From Archangiaceae bacterium (GTDB lineage: Bacteria > Myxococcota > Myxococcia > Myxococcales > Myxococcaceae), in the NCBI GenBank assembly GCA_023248915.1, contig JAHFDQ010000042.1:4585-18992 (forward strand): DNA of 14,408 bases. Direction: 5' to 3'. A model generated the notes under the pieces. The model saw only the letters and a list, made by a program, of their open reading frames with translations, did no database searches and was not told the DNA's origin. Below are positions 6,421 through 14,189 of this stretch, piece after piece (within the stretch, counting starts at the first letter, position 1; the number at the start of each line of letters is the position of its first letter). Made by a program: the position numbers and the translations under genes.

Positions 6421-8171
6421 GCTCGACGGCGGCCCGCCCGAGTGAAAATTGGCTGCCGGCGCTATTCGCGGCTCTGGTTACGGTGCCCGCACTCGTGGTT
6501 TCGTTTCCATTGGGCTCCGACATGGGGCTTCACTTCTATTGCATCACGGCGCTGCGCCACCTTCACGACCCGCAGTTCTTCCCGCCGGGCCTGGTCGAGC
6601 TGCAGCTCGGCACGCCGAATGTGCTGTTCTTCGCGTTGACGACGGCGCTCGGGTTCCTGCTACCGGTTTCGCTGGCGCTCAAGATCGTCGTGGCCGCAAA
6701 CACCGCGGGAATCGTCCTGGGAGCGACCCGGCTCGCAAGGTACCTCGGCAGAACGCTTTGGATCATCCCCCTCATCGCTCCGCTCACGCTTGGATTCTCG
6801 TACTACCTCGGGCTGCAGGCCTATCAGCTGTCATTTGGCTTGCTGCTCGCGGCCACCGTCGATCTGGACCGATTCGCCCAGAGCCCGACCCGCCGGCGGT
6901 TGTTCGGGGTGTGCGCGTGGGTGGTCGTCATGTACCTCGCGCACGAGCAAGCGCTGATGATGTTCCTGGGAATGCTCCTGCTGTTCTCGCTCGCACGGTC
7001 CGGCTCGCTGCGCGAAATGGGGTGGCGATGCCTTCCTCTCTTGCTCGGCGTGGTCATCATCCTCGTGCAGCTTCGGTGGAACAACCAGAGGCTTCCCCAC
7101 ACCTCGGTCGCGATCGGTTCGGGCACGCGGTTCGAGCCGGTGTTGAAGAGGCTGATCGAGTTCCCCGACCTACTGCTCGGCGCCCACGCCCGTCTGACGA
7201 CGCGAGGCATCAGCGCGGCGATCGGCGCTGCAATCGCGGTCTTCGGCTACTACCGGTTCCGCGGCAGGAGCTTCCAGTGGCCCGGAGTTCAACGTGCGCT
7301 TTGGGGCGGCCGCTACGCCTGGGTGGCGGCTACCAACGGCCTCTTGTATGTCTTTGGCCCCGCATCGCTCAACACCGCGAACTTCGTCGGTGAGCGCTTT
7401 CTTCCCTGGATGATGTTCTTCGGCGTGGTCAGCCTGGCCCCGGGTGTGGAGACGCAGATGCATCGCGTCGCGCGCGCTCTCCTACTGATGATACCCGTCG
7501 CGCACGGAATAGCGCTGGCTCCGGCTCTGGTGGAGGTCGAAGAGGACGTCCGTTCCGTGCAGCAACTGCTTCCGTACGTCAAGCGTCACAGCGCGATCGC
7601 GATGATGAGGGCGGACGTGGGAGATTCCTATTCGCCGTTCACGCTATTCGCGGCGGACCCGTGGGTAGCTGCCCAGACCGGAGGCCGCCCACTCCACTCA
7701 TTCATGTACTCGACGAGTTCACCGGCCCGGTACCCTGACGAACTGCTGTGGCGAGATCCCATGATGAGGTTCGTCATTCCCATGTCGCAGAATTTCCTCC
7801 CGCGCTTCGACTTCACGGCCTTTCGCTACGTGCTGCTCAGGAGCCAGAGTGTCGGCTCGAACCAACTCTTTACGCGCGTGCTGGCGCCCGAGGGGCGGTT
7901 CGTCGCCTCGACCGGGTATTGGACGCTCCTCGAATCGACGCTTCCGGTCCGGCCGATTACGACGTCGCTGGGTACGCCCTATGACTGCGGCGACTCGCTG
8001 GCCGACCGAATCTGGGCTGTGCGGGACGTCATGGACGAGACTGATTGGCTGACGACCGGCCGGATTGAAGGCGGGTTCTGCAGCCCGGGCGGGGGAGTCG
8101 TTCCCGAGGTCAGCGACGTGCGCAAGTTCGTCGAAAAACAGGCGGCGAAGATTCGGGAAAGCTCGCCGTGA
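6417..8171 (+). CDS. Polytopic membrane protein, GT-C glycosyltransferase-like
   Basis: This is a 584-residue protein with about ten hydrophobic segments between residues 13 and 380, followed by a roughly 200-residue mostly soluble C-terminal domain. After the first membrane segment comes GSDMGLHFY with D35 and H39. An acidic residue followed by His in the first outer loop is typical of GT-C enzymes that use polyprenyl-phosphate sugars at the outer face of the inner membrane. The assignment rests on topology and this motif only; no specific family was recognised. The GTG start overlaps the pilI stop by 4 bases (GTGA), so it is probably translated with the pil genes. The C-terminal part holds two cysteine-bearing stretches (PYDCGDS and GGFCSPGGG) that could form a disulfide. 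A non-enzymatic role cannot be excluded. Confidence 0.6.
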   Translation: MSSTAARPSENWLPALFAALVTVPALVVSFPLGSDMGLHFYCITALRHLHDPQFFPPGLVELQLGTPNVLFFALTTALGFLLPVSLALKIVVAANTAGIVLGATRLARYLGRTLWIIPLIAPLTLGFSYYLGLQAYQLSFGLLLAATVDLDRFAQSPTRRRLFGVCAWVVVMYLAHEQALMMFLGMLLLFSLARSGSLREMGWRCLPLLLGVVIILVQLRWNNQRLPHTSVAIGSGTRFEPVLKRLIEFPDLLLGAHARLTTRGISAAIGAAIAVFGYYRFRGRSFQWPGVQRALWGGRYAWVAATNGLLYVFGPASLNTANFVGERFLPWMMFFGVVSLAPGVETQMHRVARALLLMIPVAHGIALAPALVEVEEDVRSVQQLLPYVKRHSAIAMMRADVGDSYSPFTLFAADPWVAAQTGGRPLHSFMYSTSSPARYPDELLWRDPMMRFVIPMSQNFLPRFDFTAFRYVLLRSQSVGSNQLFTRVLAPEGRFVASTGYWTLLESTLPVRPITTSLGTPYDCGDSLADRIWAVRDVMDETDWLTTGRIEGGFCSPGGGVVPEVSDVRKFVEKQAAKIRESSP

Positions 8172-8204
8172 GCTCGGCCGAATAGCTCGCTGGAGTGCCG
8201 GTCT

Positions 8205-8208
8205 GGAG
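8205..8208 (+). promoter_or_regulatory. Ribosome binding site that fixes the 8215 start
   Basis: GGAG lies 6 bases before GTG 8215, the best-spaced ribosome site in the window. The reading frame is open upstream to 8065, but that extension overlaps the preceding gene by over 100 bases and encodes an Arg/Ser-rich stretch with no membrane character. GTG 8215 instead gives a short basic end (VKAKR) followed directly by a hydrophobic helix. Confidence 0.7.
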
Positions 8209-8214
8209 CATCGG

Positions 8215-9876
8215 GTGAAAGCGAAGCGGGTTCATCAAACGGCGGCGTTTCTCGCCATCGCCGTCGCTCTCGCCGTCGTCCACGGGCGGCTGGTGGTGGA
8301 GGACCCGCTGCTCGCCCGCGACGACCTTTCGCTCGTCGGGCCCCTCCAGCGAATGCCATCGCTCTCCCTGTATTGGAAGTCGGTCTTCGCGATGGGAGAA
8401 ATGCCGGCCGAGGTGCTGGTGCTGGATTTCCAGCCGCTGCGCGACCTCTCGCTCTTCGTGGACGTCCTCCTCCAGCGCCACCTGGGAGTGGGGACGTTCC
8501 ACCTCAGCAACGTCCTGCTGTGGCTTTGCGGGTGCCTGCTCGTGTACCGAATCTTGAGCCGCCTGAGCGATGAGTACCTGGGGTTGGGGTGGACGGCCGT
8601 CTTCGCGTTGCACCCGGCCTTTTCCAACGCCGTGGCCTGGGTGTCGGCGCGCAAGCACCTGCTCGCGTTCGACTTCATTGCCTTGGCGACACTGCTGCTC
8701 ATTCGGCAGTCGGACCGCCCTGGCTGGAAGGACGGCGTGAAGGGGGGCTTGGCCTACCTCCTGTCCATTCTCTCGCAGCCCATCACCCTGCTTTGGCCCG
8801 TGTGGGCCGCAGCCCATGTCTGCCTTCAGGGGACGAAGGACCTGGCGCGGAGGCTGCTCGTCCCGGTGGCCTGTGGGGTGCCGATGGTGGCGCTGGGGGT
8901 GGTCAATTACATCGGCTACTCCGGCGCCCAGTCCCGCGGCAAGCTGGTGGGCGACGTCGAAGGAACCCTGGGCGTGGCGCTGCTCGCTTTGGGGAGGGCA
9001 TTCGCCAACCTGGCGTTCCCCGTGTCGTTGGCGACCAGCTACTACCCTGGAAGCCCACTCAACCTGGTCGGGCTGGTGTCGCTGGGTCTCTTCGGGGCGG
9101 CGGCCGTCAAGCTGTTGGGACCGAAAGACGCCACCCGCTGGCTCCTGCTGATGCTCATCCCTCACCTGCTGCTCAGCGTGAAGATGTCCAACATCTTCTT
9201 GTTCGACAGTTACCTGCTCACCGGCGGGCTGGGGTTCTTCGCCGTGCTGGCGTCGGCTTCACGGTTGCTTTCTTCGGGGAGATCTCGTCAGGTGTTGTGG
9301 GCGGCCCTCGTGGTGCTCTCGGTGGCCGGCCTGTTCGCTTCGCGCTCAATCGCGCAGACGTGGAGAAGCGAGGCGGCGCTGTGGGCGCACGCTGCGAAGG
9401 TCGAGCCCACCCCGAATGCCATCGCCAAGCACGCCTATTACCTCGCGCAAGAAGGGCACACCGACGAGGCCTTTCGAATGGCACTTCGGCTGAAGGAATG
9501 GTCTCCCGGTCATCCGGAGTGCGGGTTGGTGCTGGCCAACGCTGTCTTCCTCGACGCCCGGCGAAGCCCCGCGCAGAAGCTCGAGCTGCTGGATGCCAAC
9601 TGGCTCGAAGACCCCTGGATGCACGAACGCGCCGGCCTGCTGAGCGCCCAGCTGGGCGACTTCTCGAAGGCTGCGTCGCACCTGCGTCAGGCCGTGCGCA
9701 ATCCCGAGGCGTTTCGCGGCGAGCTTGCCGTCGTCGTCGCCGAGGGTTTCTTCTTCTGCGAGAGGAGCGGGGCGCAGGACTGCGCGGCGGCGCTCGACCG
9801 GTGGAAGAGCCTGCCGGAGCGGCAGTTCAGCACCGCGGCGTTTGAGAGTCGTCTGGCGGCGCTGCGGGGCCGGTGA
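8215..9876 (+). CDS. TMTC-like GT-C membrane glycosyltransferase with C-terminal TPR domain
   Basis: This 553-residue protein has a signal-anchor helix (9-24), then an outer loop with ARDD at 34-37. The block DFQPLRDLSLFVD (71-83), followed by FHLSNVLLWL (95-104) and HPAFSNAVAWVSARKHLLA (133-151), matches the YRPL / fHl.N / hP..eavaWvsgR pattern of TMTC-type O-mannosyltransferases and their many bacterial relatives. About ten membrane segments run to residue 376. From about 380 the protein is helical and TPR-like (WRSEAALWAHAAKVEPTPNA, GHTDEAFRMALRL, GDFSKAASHLRQA). The family transfers sugars from lipid-phosphate carriers to extracytoplasmic proteins, with TPRs possibly engaging the acceptor. 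Start GTG 8215 is set by GGAG at 8205-8208; 43 bases separate it from the previous gene. Donor and acceptor are unknown. Confidence 0.7.
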   Translation: MKAKRVHQTAAFLAIAVALAVVHGRLVVEDPLLARDDLSLVGPLQRMPSLSLYWKSVFAMGEMPAEVLVLDFQPLRDLSLFVDVLLQRHLGVGTFHLSNVLLWLCGCLLVYRILSRLSDEYLGLGWTAVFALHPAFSNAVAWVSARKHLLAFDFIALATLLLIRQSDRPGWKDGVKGGLAYLLSILSQPITLLWPVWAAAHVCLQGTKDLARRLLVPVACGVPMVALGVVNYIGYSGAQSRGKLVGDVEGTLGVALLALGRAFANLAFPVSLATSYYPGSPLNLVGLVSLGLFGAAAVKLLGPKDATRWLLLMLIPHLLLSVKMSNIFLFDSYLLTGGLGFFAVLASASRLLSSGRSRQVLWAALVVLSVAGLFASRSIAQTWRSEAALWAHAAKVEPTPNAIAKHAYYLAQEGHTDEAFRMALRLKEWSPGHPECGLVLANAVFLDARRSPAQKLELLDANWLEDPWMHERAGLLSAQLGDFSKAASHLRQAVRNPEAFRGELAVVVAEGFFFCERSGAQDCAAALDRWKSLPERQFSTAAFESRLAALRGR

Positions 9877-9880
9877 CCCG

Positions 9881-10003
9881 GCGTGCCTGGTCTCGGTGGA
9901 CCCGGGCATGGCATAAGGACGAGTCGCAGGTATGAAGGTCCTCGCCACCGGCCCCAGCGGATCTTCCGGGAGCGCCGTCGTCGGTGCGGCCGACGACCGC
10001 CGC
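9881..10003 (+). repeat. Duplicated epimerase leader and first 24 codons (fossil copy)
   Basis: This stretch matches 13193-13310, the leader and 5' end of the epimerase gene. Shared leader landmarks, in order, are TGCCTGG, GGAC, GGGCAT, GTCGCA and ATGAAGGTCCTC. In the 72 coding bases after ATG, 55 are identical by my ungapped count. The peptides are MKVLATGPSGSSGSAVVGAA here and MKVLVSGGSGFIGSAIVRAA there. This copy has 5 extra leader bases, explained by a GCATG/GCAT repeat at 9907-9915. Similarity stops at about 10003, where the sequence becomes the membrane protein. Confidence 0.85.
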
Positions 10004-11584
10004 TTGCGGCCCGAGAGATTGCGGCACAAGGCCTTGCTCGCTGCGGCGCTCGCGGCAGCCGTCTCGCTGACGAGTGCGTCGGGAATCGTCGGTCTCGGCG
10101 ACACGGACCCCTACCGTCACCTCGCCTATGCGCGACTGCTCTGGCAGAGCGGGTTCAAGCTGCGCGGCCACCCATTTCTGCCATTCACGCTGCTAGGCGA
10201 GACCGGAGTCGATCTCTGGTGGGGCTTCCACCTCCTGCTGATTCCCTTCACGTTCTTCGGAACTCTGTGGGGAGCAAGACTCGCCGCCGCGGCCATCTCC
10301 GCAGTCGTCGCGGGAACGCTGGCTGTGCTGCTGCGGCGCCTCGGGCAGCCCCAAGGGTGGCTGTTTGCGCTCGCTCCATTCGCCTTCTCGCCGATGTTTC
10401 TACAGAGAGTCAGCGAGGCACGACCGGCTGCCCTGACCGTCCCTTTGCTGATGGTCGCGCTGTTTGCCGGGCAGGGGTCATTGCACCGCGCCTGGGCAGG
10501 AACGGCGGCCTTCGCCCACGGGCTGCTCCACCTCTCGTCGCCGCTGGGGCCGCTGTTCGTTTGCGTCGGATGGGCGTGCGCCCGGCAGACCAGGTCGCGC
10601 GGAAACCCGGAGGCCATCGTGTGGGCCGTGGGCGGCCTCGCGCTCGCGTTGCTCGTTCGTCCCGACCGGGCCCTCTACCTTCCTGTCGCGGTCCTGACGA
10701 ACGCCGGCGCGCTCGGACACATTCCCGGGGGTCGACTGCCGCATGCAGCCGCCGAGCTGTTTGGCATCTCCCCGGGCCAGTTGCTCACCCATGCCGGCGC
10801 CTTGATCGTCCTGCTTCTGGTGGCGGCGGCCCTGGGTTGGAGAAAAGAAAGGCCGGGAACCTCGGGAGCGCGCCTTGCGACGCTGGCCGCCTGCGCGATC
10901 ACCCTGGGGCTCTGCTTCGAGAGCAAACGCTTCGTGGACTACCTCGCGCCCTTCCTGGCGCTCGCTGCCGGGCTCCAGCGGCCGAGACTGCCCGCGGCTA
11001 CGAGAGCGGCGCGAATCGCGACCTGGGGGTTCTGCGCGCTGGCGGCGCTCGCCCTCGCTTTCAACCTTCCGCGCGCCTGGAGACAGGGAAACGCCTCGAT
11101 TGCGCCCCCGGCGAGCTTCGAGCAGATGGCGGCGGTCATTCGCGAGAGAGTCCCGCCCGGCGCCATGATCGTGACCGAGGACCTGATTCAGTCCGGCGTC
11201 CTGTGGTCCTATGTGCCCGAATACCGCTTCCCGTGCGCGTACGACCCTTCACTGCTCTACCTGGCAAACGAGCAGCTCTTCTGGCGGTGGTACCACGCGG
11301 TCGCCGAGGGGCGCGAATGCGCCGACAGGGAGTGCGTGAAGGGTTCCGCCAGCGCCGAGGCCGTCGCAAAGGCGGTTGAGGCCTTTGGCTCGGAGTGGTT
11401 CTTTTCCTTCTATCCGCGGACGGGGTTCACGGTCCTGCAACTTCTGGCGCGTGACCGGGACCGCTTCGAACTGGTCGGCACCGCGCCTTCGAACGTAGGG
11501 CGACTCAGTCTGTGGCACGTCAAGCCTCGGCCTAGGACGATAGGCGGGTCCCTGGGGCCCACGGAGTCGGGCCTCCCACGATGA
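9932..11584 (+). CDS. GT-C-like polytopic membrane protein A, with an N-terminus derived from an epimerase
   Basis: This 550-residue protein carries a first helix (33-50), then an outer loop with GLGDTDPYRHL (D57, D59, H63), GHPFLPFT (79-86) and VDLWWGFH (93-100). Seven or more further membrane segments run to about residue 380. An extracytoplasmic tail carries PEYR (429-432) and AYDPSLLYLA (436-445), then FWRWYHA. All these blocks recur in the next gene, so the two are tandem paralogues. The early Asp/His motif and topology suggest a GT-C enzyme using lipid-linked sugar, but no family was recognised. Residues 1-24 do not belong to this family: they copy the NAD-binding start of the epimerase at 13239, keeping GxxGxxG. 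The ATG at 9932 is that copied start. If translation instead begins at a later codon, such as TTG 10018, the fossil would be untranslated. The stop overlaps the next start (ATGA). Confidence 0.65.
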   Translation: MKVLATGPSGSSGSAVVGAADDRRLRPERLRHKALLAAALAAAVSLTSASGIVGLGDTDPYRHLAYARLLWQSGFKLRGHPFLPFTLLGETGVDLWWGFHLLLIPFTFFGTLWGARLAAAAISAVVAGTLAVLLRRLGQPQGWLFALAPFAFSPMFLQRVSEARPAALTVPLLMVALFAGQGSLHRAWAGTAAFAHGLLHLSSPLGPLFVCVGWACARQTRSRGNPEAIVWAVGGLALALLVRPDRALYLPVAVLTNAGALGHIPGGRLPHAAAELFGISPGQLLTHAGALIVLLLVAAALGWRKERPGTSGARLATLAACAITLGLCFESKRFVDYLAPFLALAAGLQRPRLPAATRAARIATWGFCALAALALAFNLPRAWRQGNASIAPPASFEQMAAVIRERVPPGAMIVTEDLIQSGVLWSYVPEYRFPCAYDPSLLYLANEQLFWRWYHAVAEGRECADRECVKGSASAEAVAKAVEAFGSEWFFSFYPRTGFTVLQLLARDRDRFELVGTAPSNVGRLSLWHVKPRPRTIGGSLGPTESGLPR

Positions 11585-13179
11585 GCTTCACCGACGCCGC
11601 CCAGCTTCCCGTGCCGTCGACGCGGCGCCAGGTGCTCCTGGCGGGGTCGATTGCCGCGGCGGTTGCGCTGCTGGTGATGTCCGGCGTCGACGGGCTGGGC
11701 GATACCGACCCCGCGCGGCATCTGCGTTACGCGAACGAGCTGTGGAAGAGCGGTTTTCGCCTCAGCGGTCACCCCTTCCTGCCCTTCACCGTGCTCGGCA
11801 GGCAGTCGGTCGACCTCTGGTGGGGCTTCCACGTGCTACTGGTCCCCTTCACCGCGCTGGGCATCGAGTGGGGCGCTCGCGCAACGGGCCTTTGCATCGC
11901 CTTTGCGAATGCGGCGACCTTCACCTTCGTTCTGCGGCGGTTCGGCGCGCGCCACGCCTGGGCGTTCGCGGTGCTGCCTCTGGTCGGGTCGGAGTTCTAC
12001 CTGGCAAGGGATTGGCTCGCGCGGCCGAGCCACCTGACCCTGCCACTGCTGTTTCTGAGCTTGGCCGCGGGGACCGGTGCGCTTCCCGCGGCGACCAGCG
12101 CCGGGGCCTCGTTTCTGCATGCGCTCGTCCACATGTCCTCGCCGCTGTCCGCCTGTTTCGCGGCGTTCGGCGCTGCGCTCGGTGACCGCCGTTCGCTGCG
12201 CTCGCGGGCGACGGTCGTCGCGATGTCGCTGCTCGGCCTCTCGCTCGGGTACCTGGTCCGCCCGGACCGCGCGCACTACCTCGCTGTGGCGCTGAACGTG
12301 TCGTTGGCGGCGACCTCGGGGTTCTCGAGCGGCATGCTGCCAGAGACCGGGCAAGAGCTGCTGCCGATGCGATGGAGCGAGTACGCGCGCGAAGTGCTTC
12401 CTCTCGCCGCCTTGCTCGCAATCGCGCTCGTGGCCGGGCGAAGGCGACCGCGGACGGGTTCCCCCGGAACCCGCCGCGTCAGCCTCGGCCTGCTGGCAAT
12501 CTTCGCCCTCGCGCCGGCGCGGAACGGGCGGTGGGACGACTATCTCGTCCCCGCGCTGGCAGTCGCCTGCTGGTGGCCGGCCGACCCAGGGTGGCTTCCC
12601 GATCGTCGCCGCCTGGCTGCAGCCGCGATCGGGGCGCTCGGCATGGCCCACCTCGCATACGTGACGTCCGATATCTGGAAGCAGCTCGACCGCGCTTTCC
12701 CACCCTTGAGGTACGTCGACCAGCTGGCTGGCGCCGTGCGTGCAAACGTCGAGCCTCGGTCGGTGCTCTTCACCGACGACACCTTCCTCGGCGGCACGCT
12801 GTACGGCAGCTTGCCCGAGTATCGGTACGTGACGGCGTACGATCCGTCGCTGCTCTATCTGGCGTCGCGCCAGGACTTCTGGCGCTGGGCACACGCGACG
12901 TACGACAGCGCCGACTGCGACCAGCCTTCAATCGCAGACTGCCCGGGCGCAGCCACCGGAGCGCCTGCGTTGGCGCGCGTGATGCGGCATTTCGGGGCAA
13001 CATGGGTCGTCTCGCGCGGTCACCATGGCCCGTCGGGGTTGCTCGCCACCCTGGCGAGCTCGCCGGAGTGGTTCGAGCTGCGCGGCCAGGCGCTCGGCCC
13101 AGGTTCGTTCCTGTCGCTCTGGCACCTCAAGGTTACGCCCAACGCCCAGGGAGCGCAGGACCTGGCGGAGCCACGCTGA
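11581..13179 (+). CDS. GT-C-like polytopic membrane protein B, paralogue of the preceding gene
   Basis: This 532-residue protein shares the architecture of its upstream neighbour: a helix at about 17-36, an outer-loop motif GLGDTDPARHL (D41, D43, H47), GHPFLPFT (63-70), VDLWWGFH (77-84), several membrane helices to about residue 365, and a tail with PEYR (412-415), AYDPSLLYLA (419-428) and FWRWAHA. Between FWRW and the end lie two cysteines (ADCDQPSIADC) in the same region as a cysteine pair in paralogue A (ECADREC), a possible conserved disulfide. Its own short start MSFTDAAQLPVPST is unlike the epimerase-derived start of A, so it probably keeps the ancestral N-terminus. The ATG overlaps the previous stop by 4 bases; a GGAG at 11563-11566 is too far to be a good ribosome site, so coupling is likely. 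Enzymatic role is inferred only. Confidence 0.65.
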   Translation: MSFTDAAQLPVPSTRRQVLLAGSIAAAVALLVMSGVDGLGDTDPARHLRYANELWKSGFRLSGHPFLPFTVLGRQSVDLWWGFHVLLVPFTALGIEWGARATGLCIAFANAATFTFVLRRFGARHAWAFAVLPLVGSEFYLARDWLARPSHLTLPLLFLSLAAGTGALPAATSAGASFLHALVHMSSPLSACFAAFGAALGDRRSLRSRATVVAMSLLGLSLGYLVRPDRAHYLAVALNVSLAATSGFSSGMLPETGQELLPMRWSEYAREVLPLAALLAIALVAGRRRPRTGSPGTRRVSLGLLAIFALAPARNGRWDDYLVPALAVACWWPADPGWLPDRRRLAAAAIGALGMAHLAYVTSDIWKQLDRAFPPLRYVDQLAGAVRANVEPRSVLFTDDTFLGGTLYGSLPEYRYVTAYDPSLLYLASRQDFWRWAHATYDSADCDQPSIADCPGAATGAPALARVMRHFGATWVVSRGHHGPSGLLATLASSPEWFELRGQALGPGSFLSLWHLKVTPNAQGAQDLAEPR

Positions 13180-13192
13180 GCGCAGCACATTG

Positions 13193-13310
13193 GCTTGCCT
13201 GGCCTCGCCGGACCGGGGCATAAACACGGGTCGCACGCATGAAGGTCCTCGTCAGTGGCGGCAGTGGATTCATCGGGAGCGCCATCGTCCGTGCGGCCCT
13301 CAATCGCGGC
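13193..13310 (+). repeat. Parent copy of the duplicated epimerase leader and 5' end
   Basis: This is the 46-base leader plus first 24 codons of the epimerase gene, repeated in altered form at 9881-10003. The leader contains a weak promoter-like pair, TTGCCT (13195-13200) and CATAAA (13219-13224), 18 bases apart. In the other copy the first hexamer is GTGCCT and the 5-base insertion widens the gap, so any promoter there should be weakened. This copy is taken as parental because it continues into a complete epimerase. Confidence 0.8.
13195..13224 (+). promoter_or_regulatory. Sigma-70-like promoter candidate for the epimerase gene
   Basis: TTGCCT and CATAAA match the -35 and -10 consensus at 4 of 6 bases each, with an 18-base spacer, in the 59-base gap between paralogue B and the epimerase. 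This is one of the few gaps in the rightward gene run. The start site would be near 13231, leaving a leader of under ten bases, so translation would need an almost leaderless message. The evidence is weak. Confidence 0.22.
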
Positions 13311-14189
13311 TGGCAGGTGGGTGCCGTCGCCGGTCGGGGTGGACCGAAGGGCGCGGTCCCTCAGGTCGAGTGGCGCAGCCTGGAAAGCTGGAGAACAGCC
13401 TCGCCGAAATTCGACGTGCTCATTCACGCGGCCGCGCTGCGCCACCGTCACGGAATCGACCCGGCCGAGTACGAGCGCGCAAACGTCGCGCTGACCCGCG
13501 AGGTGCTCGAGCTCGCGCGTGAGCGCGCCGGCCGCTTCGTCGAAATCTCTTCCATCGCGGTCTACGGCTGGCCGAAGGAACTGCCCATCGACGAGACGTT
13601 TCCGTCGGCCCCGGTGAACCGCTACGGCGCCAGCAAGGTCGCCTGCGAACAGTTGGTGCGCGCCAGCGGCCTGCCGTTCACCATCGTCCAGCCTTCCATC
13701 ACCTACGGCCCTGGCGACACCAACGGCATGATGGACAAGATTCTGCGCATGGTGGCGCGGGGGTTCTTCGTCGTGCCAGGGCTGGGGCGAACCCGCGTGC
13801 AGCTCGTCTACGTCGAAGACCTGGCGCGGCTGGTGCTGGACGCGTCGGGTTCAGAGTCCACTCTCGGTCAGACCTTCATCTGCACCTACCGGGACCCGAT
13901 TCGGGTCGCTGACCTCGTTCGGCTGGTCTCGCGCACCGTGGGCCGCTGGGTTCCCACCGTTGGGCCGCCCAAGCGCCTGCTGTCGGCCGCGGCGGTGGGC
14001 ATGGAGTGGCTCGAGGCGCGCGGCCTGCTCGGCGGGAAGGAACCGCCGGTGACGCGCGAGAAGCTGGCAACCATCTCCGTCGATCGGGCCTATCGCATTG
14101 ACCGGATGCGCCAGCTACTCGGAACCGAACCGCGGGTCGGGTACGAGGAAGGCATCGTGAAAACCGCACGCGCCCTGGGGTTGGCATGA
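13239..14189 (+). CDS. NAD-dependent epimerase/dehydratase (extended SDR family)
   Basis: This complete 316-residue extended short-chain dehydrogenase/reductase has the Rossmann motif GGSGFIG at 7-13, the HAAA block (63-66) that lines the cofactor site, the catalytic Ser in EISSIAVYG (102-110), and the catalytic pair Y129-x3-K133 (YGASK). Next come QPSITYGPGD (151-160), typical of nucleotide-sugar epimerases and dehydratases, and VYVEDLARLVL (190-200). It is cytoplasmic and would interconvert a nucleotide- or lipid-linked sugar; the substrate cannot be read from sequence. Its place after four GT-C-like genes suggests it makes the sugar donor they use. The ribosome site is poor. Its 5' end also exists as a fossil at 9881-10003. 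The stop overlaps the next gene's ATG (ATGA, 14186-14189), implying coupled translation with the methyltransferase-like gene. Confidence 0.9.
   Translation: MKVLVSGGSGFIGSAIVRAALNRGWQVGAVAGRGGPKGAVPQVEWRSLESWRTASPKFDVLIHAAALRHRHGIDPAEYERANVALTREVLELARERAGRFVEISSIAVYGWPKELPIDETFPSAPVNRYGASKVACEQLVRASGLPFTIVQPSITYGPGDTNGMMDKILRMVARGFFVVPGLGRTRVQLVYVEDLARLVLDASGSESTLGQTFICTYRDPIRVADLVRLVSRTVGRWVPTVGPPKRLLSAAAVGMEWLEARGLLGGKEPPVTREKLATISVDRAYRIDRMRQLLGTEPRVGYEEGIVKTARALGLA

Noticed and set aside
8110..9165. Leftward open frame of about 350 codons opposite the TMTC-like gene
   Set aside because: It has low-complexity His/Gln/Arg-rich composition with no motif, and lies entirely opposite a convincing membrane protein gene.
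11836..12894. Leftward open frame of about 350 codons opposite paralogue B
   Set aside because: It has no recognisable domain or hydrophobic pattern, while the rightward frame has conserved blocks shared with its paralogue.
13190..13205. TTGGC element before the epimerase as a second sigma-54 promoter
   Set aside because: The GG is present, but 10 bases further on the sequence is CT and not GC, so the essential -12 element is missing.
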